Assembly (NCBI RefSeq): GCF_014805685.1
Contig: NC_060892.1
Coordinates: forward strand, 2,474,990-2,538,989
Direction: 5' to 3'
DNA length: 64,000 bases
Source: Silurus meridionalis
Lineage: Eukaryota > Chordata > Actinopteri > Siluriformes > Siluridae
Part shown: piece by piece, positions 15,919 to 29,176 of the stretch
Position numbering within the stretch: position 1 is the stretch's first letter
How the letters are laid out: each line of letters starts with the position of its first letter
Translations under genes and position numbers: made by a program
Notes under the pieces: model-generated
The model's input: the letters and a program-made list of their open reading frames with translations, nothing else
What the model was told of the DNA's origin: nothing
Databases searched by the model: none

Positions 15919-16775
15919 CCATAATTTTCGGACTATTAGGTGCATAAATATAAGCCGCACCCACTGAATTTTACAAAGATTTTTATTTTGAACATAAATA
16001 AGCCGCACCTGTCTATAAGCTGCAGGTGTCTACACCAGACATGGGCAAACTACGGCCTGCGGGCCACACACGGCCCGTTGGGTTTATTAATCCGGCCCGC
16101 CGAATGTGTCCAAATTCTATTAAAATAGGTACGGGTAAACCTTGTTCAATTTACCTTTCCCCTGTAATGCCCACGTTTAACCTAAAGATGTTGCAGTTCA
16201 GCTCCAATGACGTTGTTCGCGTGCAATACTCTCTTCTTCTTCTAAGAGAGCTTAATCTGATACTCTTTAAAAACTGCGACAGTTTCTGACAGTTTCTGAC
16301 AAACACCTAACCCTAACATTAGATCTATCATGAGAATTGCCAAACAAAACTTACTCCACACTTGATAAACTGGCACAATAAGGAGTTCAACAACACTGTT
16401 CCTATTGAAACTGAACTTGAGTTTTTCTGCTGTGTTTATTGATGCACGGTTGTTTTTAGCATGACGAATAATTCGCATTTCCTGTAGACAGTGCAAGGAA
16501 GCGGCAGGTCAAACATCAGAGGAACATCATCCATATTTATGATGTGGTGCGGCCCGATTCAGTGAGACCCGATTTAATATAAAGAGTTTCATTGGTTCAC
16601 CTGAACCCGTCCGGCAATTTCATTGGTCTAATGTTTTGGTGCTCAGTTTTTTGGCTTGAAGTTTGTGAAACCGGGAAAAACCCAGGAAAAATCCATAAAT
16701 AAGCCGCTTTGTTGTTTAAGCTGCGGGGTTCGAAGCGTGGAGGAAAAAAAACATCTTATAGTCCGGAAAATACGG
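15919..16775. mobile_element. TIR transposon (857 bp, TA target) inside the L2
   Basis: Inverted ends CCATAATTTTCGGACTAT and ATAGTCCGGAAAATACGG are flanked by TA at 15917-15918 and 16776-16777. It is the inverted relative of 4741-5308. Its middle (16034 to about 16440) was replaced by unrelated sequence beginning ATGGGCAAACTACGGCC, which resembles a common hAT-type repeat end. Confidence 0.75.
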
Positions 16776-17627
16776 TAAACTAAAGTTTTTACACCATCAT
16801 AAAATATTTAGGGTCCAAAAGCAGGTCTAGTCAGTCAATTCCTTTAATTGCTATTTATAGACCCCCAGGACGCTAATCTGATTTTCTCATAGAATTTGCA
16901 GATTTCATCACATATTTAGTTACTTTTTTAGACAAAGCGTTATTTGTTGGTGACTTTAATATTCATTTTGATAATCAGGAAGACTCTTTAAGAGCAACAG
17001 TTGTGTCCATTTTAGATTCAGTTGGAATTAATCAGAATGTTATAGGACCCACTCATAGTGGTGTACACTCTCTTGATTTGATATTAAAAAAATTTGTCAT
17101 AATTCCACCGTCTGAAGCTATTTCAGATCATTACTTTACTGAAATCTGCCTCAGTCATTGCATTAGTACCTCGCCACGTTACTGTGTTAAGTGTACATTC
17201 ATTCAGCTACAGCAGCGAGTTTTATCAATAATCTTCCCAAACTGTCAATATTAATTAGATCTCTGTCTGACCCAGCAGAGCTTGACTGGGCCACTGAATA
17301 CCTAGAATCAACATTCCGTTACACCCTAGATGATGTAGCTTCCTTAAAACCAAAATGATCAGGGAGAGAAAATTAGCACAGTGGTATAATGATCATATGC
17401 GCACCTTAAAACAGACCACTCAGAAATTAGAACGTAAATGGCGTCAAACCAAATTGACAGTATTTCAAATAGCATGGAAGGAGAATCTCCTGAGTTATAG
17501 AAAATCTCTGAGTGCTGCTAGATCAGCATATTTCTCCACCCTCATAGAAAATAACAAGCATAATCTCTGATTTTTATTTAGCACGGAAGCAAAATTTACA
17601 GGAAATAAAAGCACTGCACTAACATGC

Positions 17628-17980
17628 TGTTAGGGTGCGGACCACGAACCGGAAGAGGGAGTAGCTCTATCATGTTTACTTAGGTCAATAGAGCACAACA
17701 CAGAGTCAGGGACAGTCACAAACTGTAACGCGGGTTGAGTCCGTAAAACCTGTATAATCCTCGGAACCGGTATGATCCACGGAACCGGTATGATCCACAG
17801 AACGAGTGATCCTGGCATGGAAATAATCCAAGGAATCCAAGGATAATCCATTGAGTAGAGAATTAGATCTTAGATAGGGGATTGGTAATGAGAGACACCT
17901 GTCTCTTGTTAATGCCAGGCGTGGCAGAACAAGGCAGCGTGACAGCTACCGAGGTAAGCGTGGCAAGTGGATACCTGAAA
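17628..17980 (-). mobile_element. Solo LTR (353 bp) inside the L2
   Basis: Same family as 6660-7018. Flanks are CATGC (17623-17627) and CTTGC (17981-17985), a one-mismatch 5-bp duplication. Removing the insert joins the L2 reading frame across the site. Confidence 0.8.
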
Positions 17981-19377
17981 CTTGCACACCAATAGGTAGT
18001 AATGATTTAATGAACTTTTTTAATAATAAAGTTGAATAGATTAGGCAAGAAATCCAGACGATTAATATAAATCCAAACTATTTTATAAATAACCCTGTAG
18101 ACAGCAGTGTAATTATAACAGACAATCAATTACAAAGTTTTACCCCTATTAAGAGAATGACTTAGTTTCATTCATTTCCTCATCAAAATCATTGTAAAAG
18201 ACTTTTTGGGTGTAATTGGGTGTGAAAGCACAAACGGGGTAAACCTGTTTTAAAATTGATAAACTCTTCCATTAGCACTGGTTATGTACCTACATCCTCA
18301 AACTGGCAGTTATCAACCCTCTAATTAAGAAACTTTAACTTGACCTTTGTCAGCTGTCCAACTATAGGCCAACATCAAACCTCCCCTTTCAAGATTTTAG
18401 AAAAGGTTGTAGCACAGCAGTGATGCTCACATCTACTTAGGAATAACATTTTTGAAATATATCAGTACATCATAGCACAGAGACAGCACTAGTTAAGGTG
18501 GTAAGTGACCTGTTATTGGCCTATGATCAGGGTTTTGTCTCTTTACTTGTTTTGCTCGACCTTAGTGCACATTTTGACACCTTTGTTCATATTATCCTGC
18601 TTGTTATACTTGAGAACATTGTTGGAATAAAAGGAACATCTCTCTCCTGGCTCAGATTTTATTTGACTGACCGCTAATAGTTTGTTGATTTAAATGTTGA
18701 GTTCTCCATACTCTCTGAGGTGAAGTTTGGTGTTCTGCAAGGATCTGTCTTAGGCCCAATGTTCTCTCTTTATATATGCTGCCTCTGGTTGAAATTATAC
18801 ATAGCAATGGAAGTGAATACCATGTTTATGCTGATGATACACAGGTGTATATTTCAGCAAAGCCAGATAAGAGAGATCAGCTTAAAATGTTGAGGAGTGT
18901 GTTAAGGACATTAGACAGTGGATGTTTAATAACTTCCTCCTTATTAACTCGGATAAGACGGAAGTACTTTTACTAGGACCACATGCAGCTAGAAGAAAAC
19001 TGTCTGATTATCTCAGTGTGTACAGCAGTCAAAGACCTTGGTGTAATTATTGACCCTAGTCTTTCCGTTGAGGCTCAAGTGACTAATATTACCAGGATCA
19101 CCTTCTTTCACCTTGGAAATATTGCTAAAATTAGAAATACGATGTCGTTACAGGATGCAGAAAAACTAGTTCATGCTTTTGTTACTTCTAGATTAGACTA
19201 CTGTAATGCTTTACTGTCTGGGTGTGCAAATAAGTGCATAAATAAGCTTCAGTTAGTTCAGAATGCAGCAGCAAGGGTCCTCACTAGATCTAGGAAATAT
19301 GACCACATCAGCACAGTGACATTACTTTCATACAACAATAAGGACACTTAATAATCCATATCCTTCTCTTCCTGTCA

Positions 19378-19383
<6 letters not shown>

Positions 19384-19428
<45 letters not shown>
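19384..19428. repeat. (TC)n microsatellite
   Basis: CT dinucleotide tract inside the L2 3' region. Confidence 0.95.
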
Positions 19429-19430
<2 letters not shown>

Positions 19431-20323
19431 CGAGTTAAACATGCTCCTGAGGCTCCAGTGACCACTGTTCCTGCCCCTCTCCCCTCAGTGGATCTTCCCG
19501 CTTCGTCCAGGCCTGCCTCTGGATAGTGTTTTCTTCGACTGGAGAAAACTCTGTGCAGCTTGGGACGGTTTCTCATCAACACCTTGGTGGTTCCATGAAA
19601 TTCCGGAGTAAGAACAGGAGCTTTGAGGATGGACTGGACTGTAGTTAATGTCAACAGTCTGCTACACTGACTCAGGATACAGTTCGCTTCTGATCATCAT
19701 CACTGTACCCCGCAACATTGTATATCTGCTTCAAATGAACATTCGGTGCAACCCAGATGAGGATGGGTTCCCTCTTGAGTCTGGTTCCTCTCAAGGTTTC
19801 TTCCTTATGCCATCTCGGGGAGTTTTTCCTTGCCACAGTTGCTCATCAGGAACAAACTTACTTACAAAGAACATATTTACTTTTATTCACCACATTATCT
19901 GTGTAAAGCTGCTTTGAGACAATGTTCATTGTTAAAAGTGCTATACAAATAAAAATGAATTGAATTGAATTGAACTGGTGCAATTGTTCATTTCCAACAG
20001 AACAACTACCCTAAGCATACAGCCAAGATAAGAGTAGCTACAGGACGACTCTGTGAATTTTCTTTGAGTGGCCCAGCCAGAGCCCAGACTTGAAATTTCG
20101 ATGTTCAATTGAACATCTCTGAAGAGATCTAAAAATGACTGCGCACTGATGCCCCCATCCAACCTGATGGAGCTTGAGAGGTTCTATAAAGAAGAATGGG
20201 TGAAACCACCCAAAAATAGGTATGCCAAGCTTGTAGCATTAAACTCAAAAAAAACTTAAGGTTGCAATTGGTTTTAAAGGTGCTTCAACAAAGTACTGAG
20301 CAAAGGCTGTGAATACGTATGTA

Positions 20324-21939
<1,616 letters not shown>

Positions 21940-22127
21940 TACATGTGATTTTTTTCTTTTTGTTTTTAATACATTTGCAAACATACTTCTTTTATGTTGT
22001 CATTATGGGGTATAGTTTACAGAATTTTTATGAAAATATAGAATATAATACATTTTGGAATAAGGCTGTAACAAAGAATGTGCAAAAAGTGAAGCTCTGT
22101 GAATACTTTCCATATGCACTTTAGATA

Positions 22128-22320
22128 TCCTTCATTGTACTGATATCTCAGTAATAATTTATCCAAATTAAAGAGTGAAATGTTCATTTTCAACCTGAGC
22201 AAATAGGGATTCAGACATACAGATGATCTTTGAAGGTCAATCTGATATTTCTGTGGTGGCTTAATGTTTAATCCTGAGCAGCTGCATAACTGCCTGGTTC
22301 GGGAACTGCACCATCGTCTC
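22128..22320 (+). repeat. D-unit spacer and LINE scrap
   Basis: Matches 32228-32400 after the Tc1-A remnant, including ATCCTGAGCAGCTGCAT, the end of a LINE reverse-transcriptase region. The same order recurs in the third unit. Confidence 0.55.
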
Positions 22321-23369
22321 TAGGTTACGGATGTAACCCTAGTTCCCTGAGGGAACTAGGGTTACATCCAAATCGAATCACATAGCCCACCCCAATTGTA
22401 CGCAGGACCCGTAGAGATCCATGGAGCACTGCCCAGGTTGCCAGAAAATCTCTCATGGGAACCAATCACTCATGGTCTGCCACTGACCCTTACAGAGCAG
22501 CTGGAGCAATGCCCTGCAAGACCCTCCGGAGAGGTGGCGGGTCTTCTCCATCCGCAGTGATCTCTCGGGCAGAAATGGAGGAAGACTGTGCCCTAAAGCA
22601 CATCTTGTGGCAGGGCTAACAGGCCCCCTGTGCCAAAGCATCCGATCAGGGAACCAACCCCTGGGGGCTGGGGGTCCCCGCCACCCACAGCGACCACTCT
22701 GGTGGAGATGGGGGAAAGCACCCGCTTGGAGGGAGGCTGCATAGATAACAACCTGGCCTCCCGAGCCAAGACACCTGATTGAGGAACCAACCACACGGGG
22801 CTGGGTACTAACCCTCACAGAATGAGGCGGAGCCAACAGCCTGGCCTCCTGGTGGTGACGAGTAAGTACGGGCACCCCGCAAGGTGTAGACCTTCCCCTT
22901 CGATGCAGGGCACACTGATTGTCAGGGCCGCCTCACCACCGCCTTGTTGTTCGAGGACCACCCTCAGGTCAGCCGACTCCTTCGATCTGGGCCACACGAT
23001 GCCCCGTCATGCTGGCAATTGTAAGCAATACTGGGCGAGATCCCAGGGATCTCCCCATAGCCTCACTCCCTAAACTCTACCAAAATTGCGTACAGCAAAT
23101 GTGGGGGAAGGTACAGGCCGCATATGGGGTCTTCCAGGACCTAGACACTTCCATGGACACGCCAGCATCTTAAAAGTCTCCCACCCTGTGTGAGAGCACT
23201 CTCTAAGGAGAGTGCATAGCCACACGTCTAAAGTGCTAACAGTTTACTCTCCTCGGAGAGCACTCACCGGGAGCGCATAGCGGCAGGGCTAAAAATACTA
23301 ACAGTTGACTCTCTCGAGAGCCGACTAAGCATGCTCCTAAGCTAACGGGGCGTTCCCAAATCGTTTGAA
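22321..23369. other. GC-richer inserted block of unknown kind, starting with a perfect palindrome
   Basis: The paralogous region at about 32385-32415 lacks this ~1 kb, so it is an insertion. Its left edge has 19-bp perfect inverted arms (22329-22347, 22351-22369) with a 3-nt loop. Open stretches on both strands are of random composition. No protein similarity that I can recognise. Confidence 0.45.
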
Positions 23370-24235
23370 CATCGACAGCCGAAAACATATTGAAGTCTCT
23401 CTCCTCTCTATCAGATTACAGGCCACCCTATACACACTGACACATTTTACACACAATTTTACACACACTGTGCTTATGGACTATTTTTGTTCTGTTTCCA
23501 GTCTATAAGCATTCCTGATGACAAAATCAAGCACAACCAAACTTAAATATGGCCGTTCTCACAAAGTAATAGGTGAAGGACTAGAATTGAATTAAAAGCA
23601 AATGATTGTTATGAAACGGCTTATGTTGGAGTAGTGTATTAGAAGAGAGTGAAAATGTCTGAGTAATGGATGCTTGTCATTGTGACCTTCAGAGACTGTT
23701 TTGGCTTGACATTGACTGTGCATTTGCCTTTTTTTTTATACAAAATTGCTCATGCAAACCATCCCATCCCTCTGTAAAAAAACTCTAATAGTAGATTTCC
23801 ATCACAGAAACACAATATACACACACTGTACTTATGGGCTGTTTTTGTTCTGTTTCCATTCCATAAGCATTCTCATTTAGAAAAATCAAGCACAATAAAT
23901 AAATAGCACAATAAGGCAATATGTGGAGGACTTTAACTAATCATAGCTCAATGATGAAGGTTGTGTGTTATTAGGTTTAATATTAATACCAAATATAACT
24001 AATTTTAGACTTACCATTTAAAAGGATTGTTCTTTTTATATTATATTTATGGCATCTGGCCAACACACTTTTCCAGAGTCCTACAATTATCTGAGCAGGT
24101 GAATATTAAGGGCCTTGCTCATGGGCCCATCAGAGACAGCAGGATTTGAACTAAATTAGAAGGCCAATAGATGTGTAACATTTTACAAACATGTTGTTGT
24201 ATAAATATTAGCCATTTAGCTGACAAATCCACACA
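23370..24235 (+). repeat. Low-copy repeat D, copy 2
   Basis: Matches 12480-13330 of copy 1, with one ~100-bp block at about 23675. The segment equivalent to about 13340-14385 is deleted. Confidence 0.7.
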
Positions 24236-24650
24236 GCCCTTCCCTTTCTATAAATGTTACAGTAGTCTAATCTGGTTGTAACAAAAGCATGAACTAGTTT
24301 TTCTGCATACTGTCAAGACATCATATTTCAAAGTTAAGCAATATTTCTAAGGTGAAAGAAGGCTGTTATGGTAATGTTATTTGAGCCTCAAAGGAAATAC
24401 CAGGGTCAATAATCATACCGAGGTCTTACCAATGTGCTGTACACACTGAGATGGAAAGACCATCCAGAGATGCTACGTAATTGAAGAGTTTACTTCAAGC
24501 AGTATGTGGTCCTAGTAAAAGTACTTCCGTCTTATTCTAGTTGAGCAGAAGGAAGTTATCAAGCATCCACTGTCTAATGTCCTTTACACACTCCTCAACA
24601 TTGTTAAGATGATCTCGCTCATCTGGCTTTGCTGAAATATACAACTTTAC
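24230..24650 (-). mobile_element. L2 LINE fragment
   Basis: The minus strand reads YISAKPDERDHLNNVEE and DIRQWMLDNFLLLN, the L2 reverse-transcriptase segment. It joins D at the same point as 14391. Confidence 0.8.
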
Positions 24651-25290
24651 CTCAGTGAAGAACCATGTGGATGTGGCGTCCGGCGCGTCCAATTTTTCCC
24701 GAAAATCGAGAACTTTAGGACATAAGACTGACAATAAAATGTAAGAACTAGATTTAAGAATGTTACTAGTAGAAACCGACTACGCCACCCGGGGCTCAGT
24801 TACCTTGGATAACCTTTTATAAAGAAATGCACAAGGCACCCAGGTTCGTCTACAGCTGAGTCAGGACATGAGACCTCTTGAAATGACATCAAACCATACA
24901 TATAACACACAGGAATGCTTGAACTCCAGGGCTAGGGACCTTACACTAATGATCTCCTATCCACAGCAAACACACGTGCACTCATACGACACCACAACCC
25001 CACCTGTTGACCACTGCACACCAGAGGAAACCACCACCAAGCAGATAGAAACTTGTCCCTCACACTAGAACTGGTCTCCCAGACACCTGGAGAAGAAGCA
25101 AACCACTGTATGGTCAAATCACATTACCCACACACGTGAAAGGACAACAACGACAACAAGCAAAGTACAACAGGAATAATAAAAAGTCAATTCCATTCAA
25201 TACACCTCATACAATAAGCACATGACCTCTTAGCATTCCGCTAGCTGTTGAGTAGCATCCAGGTCTTCAAACTCCTCAGATAAACAGAGA
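24651..25290. other. Unassigned
   Basis: CA-rich sequence without recognisable element ends; an open frame at 24868-25068 has no domain features. Confidence 0.4.
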
Positions 25291-25720
25291 TATACAGCGG
25301 GGAAAATAAGTATTTGACACATCAGCATTTTTATCAGTAAAAGGATTTCTAAGTGGGCTATTGACAATTTCCACCAGATGTAGCCATCAAGCCAAATATT
25401 GAATTCATTCAAAGAAATCAGAACATAAGTATACAAGTTGTCATAATAAATAAAAATTTAAATGACACAGGGAATAAATATTAAACACATGAAGATCACA
25501 AGGTGCAAAATGACATAGAAAGCCAGGAGATCACCTGAAATCTGTCAGTATTGAGAGAGAAACCCTGCCCCCTATCAGAACTAATTGATATCAACTGCTT
25601 TAGTCCTAATTGATGGCCTATAAAGGCAAAGAACTCTCAATAATCAGTAGATTTTGCCAAGAGCCAAGAACCACTGGGGCAGAACTTCAGGAAGACCTTG
25701 CATCAGCAGGTACTGTTGTA
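25291..25720 (+). mobile_element. Tc1-like element, left end only
   Basis: Begins CAGCGGGGAAAATAAGTATT, a Tc1-type terminal sequence, and extends to the expected start of a transposase near 25660 before breaking off. Confidence 0.65.
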
Positions 25721-25879
25721 GAGGCAGGGCGGAACAGAGGTCAAGGACAGGATCCAGAACAGGCAGGATGATCAGGATCAGAAACAGGAACTAGGGCAGG
25801 CAGGATGGCAAGAATAAAATCAGGGGCTAGAAAGCCGGTAAGATAATCTGGCCCGGAGCTAAAGTCTTGATTGGGGGCA

Positions 25880-26603
25880 AATTTGCCACTTAACGTCGGT
25901 TATCTCGATCCACATGACCAAATGCTGGCTTTTGCCACATCACCATCTCACTACCGTATTTTCGCGTATATAAGACGCGTCTTATAGAAAGTTTTACATA
26001 CCCCTCACCCGGGGTGCATCTTATATATGCGAAAATACGGTAGTGAGACGGCACTGTACAGCCGCAGAAGAACTTGTGGAAGTGGTGGAAAAATCAAGCT
26101 TTACAGATGCTACATGTGTAGGATAATTTTCAGAGCTGTGTGTCAGAGTGAAATGACTCGAGAATTTAATTTTGACACTGGTTAGCTTTTTGTAAAAACG
26201 AACTACACCCCGCACGTTTTTTGTGATTTTGTGAGCGATCTTTGTGTTTGCAATGTTGGAGAATATAATAAAGGTTTGTTTTGAGAATTGACGGTGGTTT
26301 GTATTGTTTACTGGTAAATCTCTGCTGTTAGTAGGTGCACTTATGCCTTTTGTTGTTAACAAACATGTATGTAAATTTTTATAGCATGCCTTCATCAAAC
26401 AAATCGCGGCAACGATGTTGTGTAAAAAAAAAACTCCAAAAACACGTGCATGCATTCTCATTTATCAACGCACGTCATGTACATAAAGAAATTTCAAGCA
26501 CGTTAATATATTGCAGCCATATTGGTTTTTGTTTGTCTCGATCATTGGTTATCTCAACGTTTTTTGGCATCCCCTAGGCCAGCGACATAACTGGGTTCCA
26601 CTG
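25880..26603. mobile_element. pogo/Tigger-like transposon, left-truncated
   Basis: Related to 2218-3514; the right end CTGGGTTCCACTG precedes TA at 26604-26605. It shows uninterrupted sequence where the first copy has solo LTRs. A palindromic MITE is inserted at 25946-26048. Confidence 0.75.
25946..26048. mobile_element. Palindromic MITE
   Basis: The arms TCTCACTACCGTATTTTCGC and its complement sit at the two edges (103 bp overall), with further pairing inside. Confidence 0.75.
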
Positions 26604-27654
26604 TACTATGATTTATTATAACTATGATGTTCCTATTATCATTGTTATCACAAGACTCTTTACTTTATCAACTCAGATTATGTGAAAAGACTCAAATGTG
26701 ACTCTCAGCACACTGATCTATTAATAGAATGATATTAATGACTCAAACACTGATTGATTTCTGTTACAGTTATCATGATCACAAAACCTTCTTTCAACTA
26801 CTTCCAAAAAATCTGGCAAATAAGGCCACCGTTGTTGTGGCAACACTTTTTATTTTACTCTCTAAATGTTTTGCTTGCTGTTGAACTGATGTTAAACTGT
26901 ATGTTGGTGAGCAGAAGATACACCAAGCACCAATCAAAACAAGTTTAAAACAGAGCGTGCGACGGATTTCACAAAGTGTAGTCAAATAAAAAAACATTTT
27001 ATATTTTTATTTTTAAAATATATGACTTTAAAATGTAGTGAAGTAAAAATCTCTCTAAATGGAAATACTTCAGTAAAGTACAGATACAACAAAAAAGCTG
27101 CTTAAGAGCAGGAACGAATTACATTTACTTCCCTACTGTCCACTGCTGTCAGTTGCCTTGGTTTGTTCATACTGCTTGACTCAGCAGCTTAAAAATTATT
27201 CAGTTATAATACCGTTTGAACTTGATGTCATTCTACACTAAAACAGTTTGTATCGCTCCTTATATGTGCATATTGTAGTATAAGTATCCTTAATTAATCC
27301 CATTCTCCAAAGAAAAGGGCACTTTTTTCACTCCTTACATTTTATTTACATCATAATTTCAACAGTCTTTTCTGCTCTCAATCATCCAATCAGATATTTA
27401 ACAATTAAGGAAGATCTAAATTACACATCTACAAAGACTTTCTCATGCTACACAATATATTTTTCACATTCATTTTGGCTGGATACTTCTACCATTACAT
27501 ATATAAAATTATGGTCCATAACCTACACATTCCCTTTAGTATCGTTTCTCGGTAGGGTTTTCCACCCTTGCTGAGACTGAACATACTACTAGCTCTAAAA
27601 TGCCTACATTTAAGAAACAGCTCAAGAATTTAGTTATTCTTTTTCTGTAGTTTT
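26604..27654. other. Mostly unassigned; possible transposon end near 27140
   Basis: No gene. Sequence at about 27080-27150 (AAGTACAG, then TACTTCC and CCACTGCTG) resembles the end of a common fish hAT-type repeat. Confidence 0.35.
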
Positions 27655-27811
27655 AAGGTTTCCTGGTGGTCTAGTGGTTAGTGCCGGTCCCAAGCCCGGA
27701 TAAATGGGGAGGGTTGCATTAGGAAGGGCATCCAGCGTAAAAACATGCCAAATCAAATGTGCGGAGGATCCGCTGTGGCGCCCCCTAATGGGAGAAGCCG
27801 AAAGAAAGTTT
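27655..27811 (+). mobile_element. tRNA-derived SINE with RTE-type tail
   Basis: The head has an A-box TGGTCTAGTGG (27667-27677), as in tRNA-Glu. The tail CCGCTGTGGCG...CCTAATGGGAG (27770-27793) matches the 3' end of the RTE LINEs in this window (for example 56340-56370, minus). Confidence 0.7.
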
Positions 27812-27825
27812 TTTTCTGTAGTTTT

Positions 27826-28016
27826 ACATTTACATTTACATTTGCGGCATTTGGCAGACGCCCTTATCCAGAGCGACTTACAACTGAGCAGGGGAGGGTT
27901 TTTAGGGCTTTGCTCAAGGGCCCAGCAGTGGCAGCTTGGTGGTGATGGGATTTGAACCTGTGATCTTCTGATCCAAAGCCCAATGCCTTAACCACTGAGC
28001 TACCACCTCCCTCTTT
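27826..28016 (-). mobile_element. tRNA-derived SINE
   Basis: On the minus strand: GTGGTAGCTCAGTGGTTAAG (A-box region) and GGTTCAAATCC (B box), followed by a body ending in repeated ATTTAC. A 5'-truncated relative is at 34262-34320 and old ones are within D repeats. Confidence 0.85.
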
Positions 28017-28287
28017 TAGTTTTAGTTTATCATGTAAAAAAACTTTCCATCTGGTTGCTCTCGAAATTTCACAGTGATGTTCTTGAACAACCCTTGATTC
28101 TTCAGTTTTTGCTCGATCTAAAAAAGAGAGAGATAAACCTTTATTTAAAAACAGAAGAGTAAACAGAAGAAAAACAGAAGAGTAATGAATAATATATTTA
28201 TGACTAATCTGTAAAAACTGTAAAAAGTAACAGATACTGAGCACAGCAGTCAGACTGCGATTAAAATATATATTATAATGTATATTT

Positions 28288-29066
28288 CTTCTTCTTCTTT
28301 TGGCTGCTCCCATTAGGGGTCGCCACAGCGGATCATCCATCTCCATACCACCCTGTCCTCTACATCTGCCTCTTTCACACCAACTACCTGCATGTCTTCC
28401 CTCACCACATCCATTAACCTCCTTCTCCATCTCAATCTCACCTCCCTCACCTTGTCTCAAATGTCCTACATGTGCTGTCCCTCTAGTAAACTAATTTCTA
28501 ATCCTGTCTATCATCATCACTCCCAACGAAAACCTCAACATCTTCAGCTCTGCTACCTCCAGCTCCTGTCTTTTACTCAATGCCACTGTCTCTAAACCGT
28601 ACAACATCGCAGGTCTCACCACAGTCCTATAATCGTTCCCTTTCACTCTCACAGATACTATTCTATCACAAATCACTCCTGCTATCACTCTTCTCCACCA
28701 CTCCACCCTGCCTGCACTCTTTCTTCACTTCTCCAACACACATTACATTCCTTTGTACTGTTGACCCCAGGTACCTGAACTCCTCCACCTTCTCCACCTC
28801 TTCTCCCTGCAACCGCACTCCTCCACTGCCCTCCCTCTCATTCACACACACGTACTCTGTCTTAATCCTTCTGACTTTCATTCCCTTCTCTCCAGCGCAT
28901 ACCTCCACCTCTCCAGGCTCTTCTCAACCTGCTCCCTACTCTCACCACAAATCACAATATCATCCACAAACATCATAGTCCACAGAGACTCCTGTCTGAC
29001 CTCGTCCTTCAACCTGTCCATCGCCATTGCAAACAGGAAAGGGCTCAGAGCCAATCCTTGATGCAG
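28288..29066 (-). mobile_element. 5'-truncated RTE LINE at the lectin 3' side
   Basis: The 3' end carries a (GAA)n-type tail (CTT repeats at 28288). Coding remnants include MLYGLETVALSKRQ and EEFRYLGSTVQ. Possible 7-bp flanks TGTATAT at both sides. It lies where the last lectin exon would be expected. Confidence 0.85.
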
Positions 29067-29176
29067 TCCAACCTCATCCTGTGTGTGTATATAAGTGCCA
29101 CAGATTCATGTTCTATGACATGTCCCAGTAATGGGAACAGGAAATGCACAAGTGCAGTCTCATGAAACAAACCCAC

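Larger units (their letters stand above)
15700..19976 (+). mobile_element. L2-type LINE with 3' (TTGAA)n tail, interrupted twice
   Basis: Endonuclease pieces lie near 15770-15900 (LTETWIKPNE-like) and 16850-17300 (ALFVGDFNIHFDN, then HSLDLIL). Reverse-transcriptase pieces lie at 18290-19330 (VYADDTQVYISAKPD, CTAVKDLGVIIDPSLS, SRLDYCNALLSGC). The 3' end is the typical GCTGCTTTGAGACAATG sequence followed by repeated GAATT to 19976. Insertions at 15919-16775 and 17628-17980 split it. Several stops and frameshifts mark it as dead. Confidence 0.85.

Noticed and set aside
22453..22875. 140-codon minus-strand frame in the unknown insertion
   Set aside because: Random composition, with no domain, signal peptide or matching paralog.
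27658..27730. Possible tRNA-Glu gene
   Set aside because: Only the A-box half resembles tRNA, no acceptor stem or B box was found, and it is fused to an RTE-type tail; called a SINE.
27940..28016. Possible tRNA gene on the minus strand
   Set aside because: A and B boxes exist but stems are imperfect and the SINE body follows, with related truncated copies elsewhere.
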